Shown here: positions 56,790 through 64,000 of the stretch, in pieces | Layout of the letters: each line of letters starts with the position of its first letter | Numbering within the stretch: position 1 is the stretch's first letter | DNA from: Dryomyza anilis | Taxonomy: Eukaryota; Arthropoda; Insecta; Diptera; Dryomyzidae | DNA: 64,000 bases | Assembly (NCBI GenBank): GCA_951804985.1 | Contig: OX638132.1 | Span: 41,103,152 to 41,167,151 of the forward strand | Direction of reading: 5' to 3' | Program-made: the position numbers and the translations under genes | Notes under the pieces: model-generated | What the model was told of the DNA's origin: nothing | The model's database searches: none | What the model saw: the letters and a program-made list of their open reading frames with translations, nothing else

Positions 56790-57358
56790 CTAACTTGTTG
56801 TAAATCGGAACAGATTGCGTCAACAAAAAGTTGATCAAGTCGAGAGGAGATATTAGAAGCATTAAAAAAAGTTTCATCGTCAGATAGCGACCAAGATATA
56901 TTAGGCAGATTAAAGTCACCCACCAAAATAATATCATCGCTGGGATTCAGATTACTTATAACAAATTCAATGGATTCATGAAGTGAGTCATAAATCTCTA
57001 TTGGACTGTTCGGAGGAATATAAGCATTGAGTATGTATAAAAATGCTTTATTATAACAAACTTTAACACAAATTAGTTCAAGATTGTTGTTATTATACTT
57101 GGGAATCTCGAAAATATTACTAGAATTAGTTTTATTTATTGCGAGAAGGACTCCTCCTCCGACAACACTGTCAATAGTACTGAATCTATCCTTACGAAAA
57201 ATTTCAAAGTTATTATCAAGCAGCTCAGCATTTATATAACTTGGGTTTAGCCAGGTTTCAGTGAGTGCTATTATATCAAAATTAATACTCTGTGAACGTA
57301 AAAATAGTTCACGTGTCTTAGAGCGCAATCCCCTTACATTTTGGTAGTAAAGGGACAA
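56696..57358 (-). pseudogene. Minus LINE ORF2: endonuclease domain, C-terminal part deleted
   Basis: LYYQNVRGLRSKTRELFLRS, ALTETWLNPSYIN, GGGVLLAIN and ILVGDFNLPNISW are the expected AP-endonuclease blocks, with the catalytic Glu of TETW and Asp/Asn of GDFN. After KQLDLVLNK the frame leaves the family and stops. The segment that should carry the final DH motif is missing and the downstream RT is in another frame, so a deletion with frameshift lies near 56760. Confidence 0.85.
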
Positions 57359-57363
57359 ACTTC

Positions 57364-58458
57364 TTAGTTTTTTGTAGAGGTTGAAGATTGTGTACTATGA
57401 CTGCGGTAGGGTTTGTGTATAAATTCTTTTACTAGAACGTTTTGAGGCCAAAAGTCCGAGTTACAAACTTTATCAAACCACTCGGAACCAAGTGTCAATT
57501 TGAAAGACGAGTGGGAATTATGTTTGCTTGTAAATTTATGGCATTTTATATAGGCGGTGTTTGGTAAGTTAGAATTTTTTAAATAGGATAACAAATCATC
57601 AGAACTATTAGCAGGGTCAATTTTGGAGACAAAAATATGTTTAACTGTTGGAACTGCTCTAAGTGTATTTATGTTTGTAACGGGAGGTACCGAACGTAAA
57701 GTAGTGGTATTAGTAGAAGAAGTGAGTACAGGAGTGCAAGAAATATTGTTGTTGCTGGGAATAAAACAGGAATTGTTAGAAAGGGATACTGTGGTGTTAG
57801 GAAGAGAATCTGTAGGTAGAGTATGTGAAGAAATACTAGTATTATTAGGTGAGCTACTTGTACTTTGAGTGTGGTTAGATGGACTACTATTGATACGTTT
57901 AGGTGATGGAGGTGGGGAACTAGATACCGTTAATAATCGTTTTCGTTTATTATTTTTGTTATTTGTTTTATTCCTGTTGTTAACACTACTTATAGGTGGT
58001 GAAACAATGATAGGAAAGTCAGTGTTAGTTTCTGCATTATGCATTTCGACATTAATAGATCCACTACTATTATTGAAAAATGTATTAAAGTTTTTGCATT
58101 CGGTAGATATTACATTGAATTTGTTGGTAAGCAACTTAAAATCATTTTCAATAGAATTGATTTTATTTGCTAATTAATTTTTTAAATCGAACAAAGGTCT
58201 ACACTTAGAACATAACCAAATCAAACCTGAAACCTCTGAATTTAAGTGTATAGTAGAACTTTCGTTGATACCAACACATTTAGCATGGAATAGTTGACCG
58301 CAAGGACCGAAACAACTAAACATGGACCCCAATACTGAGGTAACTATGCAATGCTCATTTAAGGAGCAATTCGTCATATTAGATGTCAAAAAGGACATTG
58401 TTAATAAAAATGAAAAAGTAAAATCGAAAAGTAATCGGTTTGTGGCGCAATCACGCAC
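57364..58458 (-). pseudogene. Minus LINE ORF1 with one in-frame stop
   Basis: The N-terminal part (58458-58174) has a PHD-like finger: NCSLNEHC..., MFSCFGPCGQLFHAKCVGI and WLCSKCRPLFDLKN. TAA at 58174-58176 interrupts the frame, which continues in phase through KINSIENDFKLLTNKFNVIS, a Ser/Pro/Asn-rich linker, and ends with a C-terminal domain (HIFVSKIDPANSSDDLLSYL ... FWPQNVLVKEFIHKPY). It is the counterpart of the plus LINE ORF1 and the presumed nucleic-acid-binding protein of the element. Confidence 0.85.
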
Positions 58459-58884
58459 AGTATTATAGGTACCTAATAGTTACTTTTTTATACAACACTA
58501 TAGAAGCATACGTCAAATACGCACTATTGCAATTGTAAGCAGTTGCGCTCTTGCGAATGAAGCAAAAAACAGAGACGAAAAATATAACACTAACAAAAAC
58601 TACAGGTGAACTTTGTACTAAGCACAAGAAATCACTGCATTAATATTATTTATATTGGTTACTAATATTATTAAGTTAAACTAAACAAATTAGCAGATTT
58701 ATAAGAATAACAATTATACAATTATGTTATGTAACCAAACCAGAATTTATTTCTAATAAAAAACACAGATTTAACACAAGCATTAACTAGCACTAGAAAA
58801 GACAACTTCACTTGAACACAACAAGAACGCAACTGAAACTGACTATTTACAAAATACGCTCTTTACAAAATGCATTGGCCATTT
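58459..58884 (-). other. 5' UTR of the minus LINE
   Basis: No open frame. The extreme 5' end reads GCCAATGCATTTTG on the minus strand, then TAGTCAGTTTCAGTTGCG a little further in. Presumed internal promoter region by analogy with other LINEs; no specific motif claimed. Confidence 0.55.
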
Positions 58885-58920
58885 TGGCATCATAAGACGG
58901 TCTTCCGTCTTATGATGCCA
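58885..58920. repeat. Perfect palindrome at the LINE 5' junction
   Basis: 16-bp arms around a TCTT loop: TGGCATCATAAGACGG and CCGTCTTATGATGCCA. The right arm is plus LINE coding sequence (it reads into YDARRK). The left arm is its inverted copy lying between the minus LINE 5' end and the target. Confidence 0.95.
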
Positions 58921-59365
58921 GACGTAAATTGCTGGGCTTGAATCTTTAAAAGATCGAAGGACATATTTTTCGATAATGTTTGTATATAAAATGTTGTCAG
59001 GCAAATTGGTTTGAACAGAAATCTCAAATCTTTTTAATATTTATGTTCCGTCCAGAACTTTAGGGCAAAATCCTTTGTTTTCTGAAAATTTTCATAGAAC
59101 AAACTGCGCATTTAATGAACCAATAGCAAGATGCATAAGATTATGTAATAGCTTCTCACCAATTTTAAATTTTAATGTAAATGAACATACGTTTAAGCTT
59201 AATTTATTTATATTGTTTAATTAATTTGAATATATATTATATTGTTAAATTGCCAATTTTCATATTAATCATAATTCAAGTCAATTAAATGTTAAGATAA
59301 TAATGTAATCTGTAAGGGACTTTAGCCCAGTAGATGTAATGAAATAAATAAATAAATAAAAAAAA
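58905..59365 (+). pseudogene. Plus LINE ORF2 C-terminus and 3' UTR
   Basis: With one frameshift it reads YDARRKLLGL, then ESLKDRRTYFSIMFVYKMLS, NIYVPSRTLGQNPLFSENFH and NEPIARCIRLCNSFSPIL. These are the C-terminal motifs of jockey-type ORF2. The 3' UTR contains GGGACTTTAGCCCAGTAGAT and ends in AAATAAATAAATAAATAAAA. Confidence 0.8.
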
Positions 59366-59463
59366 TGTAAACTTCGAATAGCTAAATATGGAGATGCAGA
59401 CACATGTAACCGTATTAAGTTCATATATTTGTATAGGCTTGTCTTTATTGTCTCTCCATAAGA
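59366..59463 (-). pseudogene. BEL/Pao copy 3: reverse transcriptase fragment before YVDD
   Basis: Minus-strand IYELNTVTCVSASPYLAIRS, the block found about 20-30 residues before the YVDD box in BEL/Pao RT. It is cut by the plus LINE and resumes at 50143, so the LINE sits between these two RT blocks. The earlier RT part is deleted, because this block nearly abuts the protease. Confidence 0.8.
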
Positions 59464-59837
59464 TCTGTTGAAATGATCGATGAGAAGGGTGTAATTGTTG
59501 TTTGAGTTTGGTATTTTACCTTTGATGACGAACCTCCAATACCTATTATATCCACATTTGTTTTGCCCTTTGGTAAGTTTAGTATATTAGCGAACCTTTC
59601 ATTAATCAAGTTGTCTTGGGAACATGAATCTAGCAAAGCACGGCCAAGTTTAAATTCATCTAAAGAATCACGAATAATAATTACAGCTGTTGCGAGAATA
59701 ACATCAGATGAAGAATTTCCCATGTGTACGTTGACTGTTGCTGCTGGTGTATTGTTGTTGTGGCCGATGAAGCATAGTATGATGAGATTTATTACAAGTT
59801 TTACATTTATACCTTGATGAACATTTAGCAACACCAT
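59445..59837 (-). pseudogene. BEL/Pao copy 3: zinc knuckle and aspartic protease
   Basis: In one frame KGHGVAKC, then YKCKTCNKSHHTMLH, the gag zinc-knuckle pair. In the neighbouring frame RALLDSCSQDNLINERFANI and DIIGIGGSSSKVKY, the DUF1758-type retropepsin of BEL/Pao (LLDSCSQ is its active-site region, with DSC where many retropepsins have DTG). Confidence 0.85.
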
Positions 59838-59843
59838 GACCCT

Positions 59844-60650
59844 TTAATAACACTTTATACAAAGGCCTAATTTCTTAACTGTGTCAAATCTATTACTTAT
59901 ATCCATATTTCTGAAAGCAGAGCAACCACTGAGCCAATGATTTGAACATTTGCACATTGCACTTGATTTTTCTGTTGTATAAAATGAATATCTATTGTGT
60001 TGTGTATGTACGTATTTTTTGTGCTTGTTTGTTGATTCGTGGTGAAAATTGGATGAATATGATTTCGGTTCTGTTGATTCTAAAAAATGGCATCTTCTTT
60101 CAAGAAGCTTGGAAAAGGTTTCCCACGAAGGCAAGGAACCGAAATCTAAACTTTCCATTTGGTATTAGTATCATGATCTACCTTTTTTGTTACCAAATGA
60201 ATTAGCATTGCATTACAAATATCCTGATCTGTTCCTAATGATTTCAAGAAACCAATAATTGCAGATGCGCTGTCGACTAAACTACGTAATTTTGTCGCCT
60301 AAGGGAGCTCGTATATACGTATCTGAGATATGTTCAAGAAATATTAGCGTTTTATTATCATATAATTTTCCGACGTAATCTGAAATGCTCTAATCGTATC
60401 AAATGCCTGTCCAGACAAACAATGAAGAACATGGTTAAATTTTTCAATATTTGACAATTCTGAGTCGCTGTCAACCAATTGCGTGAATGAAGCGATGAAA
60501 TTTTTATAGTCTGAATATTTACCATTAAACTTAGGTAAATTTAAATATGGTAATTTGTTTGAATTTGCAGGACCTATAATGAAATGTTCTAAATAAGATC
60601 GCTTTTAATTGTCTTGTCTAATAATTCGATAATTTTAGCTTTTGTTATAC
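59844..60650 (-). pseudogene. BEL/Pao copy 3: gag
   Basis: From the N-terminal side on minus: NLPKFNGKYSDYKNFIASF, then EKFNHVLHCLSGQAFDTIRA (the SGxA block), LPSWETFSKLLERRCHFLES and NMDISNRFDTVKKLGLCIKC. This is the DUF1759/capsid region and the lead into the zinc knuckle. Frame breaks and stops occur between 60160 and 60350. Confidence 0.8.
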
Positions 60651-60652
60651 CC

Positions 60653-60730
60653 TACACTAAGAGTGAAAGGTATATTCAGTGTTGTGCGCCGTTTGTAACA
60701 CCCAGAAGGAAGCATCTCCGGTATGGATAA
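60653..60730 (-). repeat. Terminal piece of the schizophoran dispersed repeat
   Basis: ATACCCTACACTAAGAGTG, GGTATATTCAGTGTTGTG, TTTGTAACACCC and CTCCGGTATGG match the inverse of 63580-63674. Only the end of the element is present. Confidence 0.8.
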
Positions 60731-60742
60731 GCAGGGCTCAGG

Positions 60743-60895
60743 TGCCACCGGAACTGGAAACGGAACCGTTTCATTTTTAAAGACCGGAACTGGAACCGTT
60801 ATTTAAATTTTTATGGAACCGGAAATGGAATCGTTATTTTATTTTTTTATAGAACCGGAACTGGAACAGAAAACCAGGACGGAACCATTACTAAA
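60743..60895. repeat. GGAACCGGAACTGGAACCGTT degenerate tandem repeat
   Basis: Three to four imperfect units of about 42-48 bp built from ACCGGAACTGGAACCG and AT-rich spacers. Confidence 0.8.
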
Positions 60896-61186
60896 TTAAT
60901 TAGATCAGAAATTAATATATCAAAAACTATAATTATTAAATCAATTTTGGACAATAATTTTGGAAACAAAAACAAATATTAATTAAGTTACACATGTGTA
61001 CAATGACATGTGTGCAATGGCATTTTAAAAAAATGTTGAGCTTTGAAAATTTTCTTTATATGTACATATGACTGACAATGACTTTGTATGAAAAAAAATC
61101 ATCGAGTTTGATTTTGAAGGTCACCCACTAGAAATGTCTATTGAATCAGAAAATCGATGTGGAGAATTTTCAGCGAAATCCGAATA

Positions 61187-61940
61187 TGCGAAATGGACCC
61201 GTCGGGACCTCAAAGTAGGCGTGTTTTCGTATCTAAATAAACAATTTTAAAATTGAATTGAAATGACGTCCCTTAAACGGAATAAACTAATAATGTGGGT
61301 ATGTCATCTTTTGGAAAATTGTATAAGCTTTTCAACAAACTATAAATGAAAAAAATCGCGTACAAAATACAGAAGCAGTGATTATTTAAACAGGCTTCCT
61401 TCGTTTTTTTTAATTTCTTAAGTTAAGCCCGGCCTGAAACAAATTAATCTCAAAAGTAGATGCCCATCTCAATTTCTTTTAGAATATGTTTTTAACATTT
61501 CTTGCGATTATTTTAAGATGAATTTAAATTATTAAAATTAATTATTAATTACTAAAAAATTAGTAAAAACTGCATTAAAAATGCATTAATATCGCAATAT
61601 ATTAAAATAGTTTGCAATTTTTTTTATTCATCCTAAAATAATCGCAAGGGAAATAAATTTGAGATGGCAATCGAACTTTTGAGTTTAAAGTGTTTCAGGC
61701 TAGGCGTGACTGAAGAAAATAAAAAAACGAAGGATACTTGTTAAAATAATAACTGCTTCTGTATTTTTTATCCGATTTTTTTTATTCATAGTTTGTTGAA
61801 AGCTAATAAAATGTTCCAACTAATGACTTACCCACTTTTTTAGTTTAATGTGTTTGAGAGATATAATTTCAATACAATTTCAAAATTGTCGATTTAGGTA
61901 CGAAAACGATTACTTTGAAATCCCGGCGAGTCCATTTATT
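61187..61940. repeat. Foldback of ~370-bp imperfect arms
   Basis: Arms: AAATGGACCCGTCGGGACCTC, CAAAGTAGGCGTGTTTTCGT and later CTTCCTTCGTTTTTTT, AAAATAATCGCAAG are mirrored on the other side of a centre near 61565, down to CGGCGAGTCCATTT at 61940. The two arms make up nearly the whole length. No coding content. Confidence 0.85.
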
Positions 61941-61954
61941 TTTGACGTTTTACT

Positions 61955-62085
<131 letters not shown>

Positions 62086-62089
62086 TTTC

Positions 62090-62345
62090 TAAAATTGTCT
62101 AAAATTTTTGTAACGTATTTCGTTCGTTTCGCTCTTTGATTTGTTCAATATTTTTGTTTTGCCAACTATTTTTTTGATATACAAAAATTTTTTTTTTACC
62201 ATCGCGTATGATTTATATGAAACAACTCTCAAAACAAGCGTACTCAACGTTTCGTTTAATACAATTCAAAATTGTAGTCACATGTTATTCAACCAATATT
62301 GAAACCGATATTATAGCCGATATTGTTGTTACCGGGAAATAAATG
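62090..62345. repeat. Dispersed repeat, family L, copy 2
   Basis: Colinear with 1545-1800. It directly follows the TA array, as the element may have inserted beside it or seeded it. Confidence 0.75.
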
Positions 62346-62926
62346 ATCAGGGGGGTTAATATAATAAATTGCCGCCCGTTCGAGCTTAATGGCTGCCGTG
62401 TGAAACTGTCTCCTAATATTCTAAGAATTCTGTCACCTAAATTTCTTCTTTAAAGGTCACTAAGTTTTTCTAATTTCTAAAGTTTCCCCTGTACATGATT
62501 CTCCGTCCGTTTTACACCACCCCTATACTCATTTTGGTGCAGTTAAAGATAAAATGTCAATATTTAATATAGGTATATTATTTTAAACATTTCAGATATG
62601 TTCAGATCTTTGAAGATGATTTTTAGCTAATAACTTAAAATTGTTTAACCATACCATACATATTGGTGTTAAATAAATACGGAATGTAGTTAAAATAAAT
62701 TAAGATGTAGTCATGTATCTACATATTTCGGACGTATTAAAAAAGTCAAAATGTAGTTATTTTCAATACAAATGTATTAAAAATTGTATATAAATGCAGT
62801 AAAATTATATAGTTAATTGAATACAAAATAACTATATCAATTAAGTAACGAGTTGGGAAAGTTAGGTCACATGGGTAAGTTCGGTCACATAGGGCGGATT
62901 TTTATAGTCGGTCGGGCCCGACTATG
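62346..62926. other. Intergenic, no gene seen
   Basis: Contains a short duplication AAGTTAGGTCACATGGG / AAGTTCGGTCACATAGGG at 62858-62893 and the near-palindrome TAGTCGGTCGGGCCCGACTA at 62902-62921. Otherwise unremarkable. Confidence 0.5.
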
Positions 62927-63674
62927 GAATACCCTACACCTTTGGTGGGGATATTAATGTGGGATATTTAATAGCATACCTTAATTTTAAAGTTTTTAAT
63001 TATGTTGAACCTCCCTACCCTCAGAATATTATTCATATATCAGAAATTTACGTCTTATATCCCCATAAATTCAAAAATGTATATAAAAGTATAAACAACT
63101 AAAAAAAAAAAAATGAAAAATATAATTGGGCGGACCACGCCTATATTTAAAATTTTGAAAGGCTAATATTTTATAGATTTGATTTTAATAATTTACGGAT
63201 CAAATTTCCACTATGAAAACCCGGGAAATAATGAAAAAAAAGTGGGCGGATCACGCCCAGTTTTGGACCACATATTTATAGGTAAATTTTAACAATACGT
63301 TTTAAATTTTATAACTATACCTTGAATACTTTTCGAGTTACTAGTTCCGAAAGAGTTAAATAAAAGTGACTTGTATGGGAGGTGGGCGTGTCCGTTGACC
63401 GATTTGGCTCATTTTCAAACTCAGTTCCTACTTTTGGCTAAAATATATTGAGACGAAATTTCATCGCATTCTGATCAGTATTTCTCAAGTTATTCTGTAT
63501 TCGGACAGCAAGACAGCAAGACGGACAGACAGACAGACGGACATGGCTAAACGGACTCGGGTAGTGATGCTGATCAAGAATATATATACTTTTCCATACC
63601 GGACACGCCTCCTAAGGGGCGTTACAATATATGCACAAAGTTAATATACCCTGTACCTCATAGGTGTAGGGTAT
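62927..63674. mobile_element. Schizophoran dispersed repeat with ATACCCTACACCT ends
   Basis: 13-bp inverted ends ATACCCTACACCT (62927) and AGGTGTAGGGTAT (63674), 748 bp. The interior has GGACAGACAGACGGACATGG, CTCGGGTAGTGATGCTGATC and AAGAATATATATACTTT, a block widely seen in higher-fly genomes. GGGCGGACCACGCC-type words recur at 63130 and 63240. No open frame; class not assigned. Confidence 0.75.
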
Positions 63675-64000
63675 AAAAACGAATACATTTGTGTAAGGAC
63701 GTAAACTTATTTTAAGTACATTTTTCTTCCTTTTAATACAGTTTTTTTTCGTTGTATATATATTAGCTGGACTTGTGCAGAACTTCACCGGTGCGATGTT
63801 TACGTATATATTTTTTTGTTTGATTTATGTATTAGTACAATAAGAAGTGATTATTTTACAGTTCAACAATATTGAAATTACGTAAATAATCAAAAAGTCA
63901 GTTTATAAAAAAGTAAAAAATAAATAAAAAATTAAAATTTAAGAATAATGTTAAAATTATACTTATAATTTAACATATTTAAAGAGAAATTAGATGTGTG
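63675..64000. other. Intergenic, no gene seen
   Basis: AT-rich to the window edge, with no recognised signal. Confidence 0.5.

Larger units (their letters stand above)
54594..58885 (-). mobile_element. Minus-strand LINE (jockey/CR1-like), nearly full length
   Basis: The 3' end is the poly(A), seen as a 16-T run at 54594-54609 on plus. ORF2 ends at 54792. Upstream in order: reverse transcriptase, endonuclease, ORF1 and a 5' UTR of about 400 bases. It is inserted in reverse orientation into the plus LINE. Lesions are few: an in-frame TAA in ORF1 and one deletion with frameshift between the endonuclease and RT. The 5' junction has a perfect palindrome (58885-58920). Confidence 0.9.
50144..59365 (+). 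mobile_element. Plus-strand LINE (jockey/CR1-like), interrupted
   Basis: The 5' end abuts BEL/Pao copy 3 at about 50144. The order is ORF1 (PHD finger), endonuclease, reverse transcriptase, then a gap at 54594 filled by the minus-strand LINE, then the end of ORF2 from about 58905 and a 3' UTR ending in an AAAT/A tail (59341-59365). The ORF2 frame on both sides of the gap fits one protein (NTKPGTYSVQM before, YDARRKLLGL after), which proves the nesting. Confidence 0.85.

Noticed and set aside
57623..58177. Plus-strand open frames opposite LINE ORF1
   Set aside because: They are antisense shadows of the Ser/Pro/Asn-rich ORF1 region of the minus LINE.
50000..60700. A novel multi-gene system between 50 and 60 kb
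   Set aside because: All long frames here are explained by two LINEs and a BEL/Pao element.

Overview
The window is AT-rich, non-coding-dominated nuclear DNA of a schizophoran (probably calyptrate) fly. Three things point there: the dispersed repeat at 62927-63674 with its GGACAGACAGACGGACATGG core, BEL/Pao elements together with PHD-finger LINEs, and insect-like host exons (V-ATPase subunit G, MICOS MIC26/27). The species cannot be named from the sequence. No complete host protein-coding gene is present. What can be supported is isolated exons, exon-like modules carried inside DNA elements, and a dense, multiply nested set of transposable-element remains.

Layout. 1-7.2 kb: dispersed repeats, a MITE, two isolated host-type terminal exons (an unidentified one on minus at 4237-4367; V-ATPase subunit G on plus at 5081-5251) and a BEL/Pao integrase relic. 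8.05-9.76 kb: an array of about 18 units of a 92-bp repeat studded with GGCGC/GCGCC. 12.1-14.3 kb: a Harbinger-like element (TIRs, 3-bp TAA target duplication) that splits a mariner-type transposase relic, followed by a CCGTTTT-rich element. 16-22 kb: DNA elements with TA target duplications, a rearranged BEL/Pao relic and more copies of the same families. 24.5-30.2 kb: elements carrying a MIC26/27 (apolipoprotein O family) fragment, plus two SINEs. 28.6-46.7 kb: a tandem segmental duplication of a 7.55-kb unit and a 10.6-kb unit. Each unit holds a very long, apparently perfect (TATATTTA)n array, 4136 bp in the first and 7240 bp in the second. 49.2-60.65 kb: a three-level nest in which a BEL/Pao element is split by a plus-strand LINE, itself split by a minus-strand LINE. 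60.65-64 kb: dispersed repeats, a large foldback and a TA microsatellite.

How the parts relate. Four DNA-element families (called T, V, V' and A here) each contain a module that looks like part of a host gene: a splice acceptor or host homology followed by an open reading frame and, in most cases, a stop and an AATAAA. The segmental duplication carries candidate small exons on the minus strand, so the giant 8-bp arrays would lie inside an intron of that candidate gene. No new defence or enzymatic system was found. The most unusual content is the exon-carrying elements, the giant 8-bp arrays and the nested LINE junction with a snap-back palindrome. Family letters (A, C, K, L, R, T, V, V') are labels used only in this annotation.
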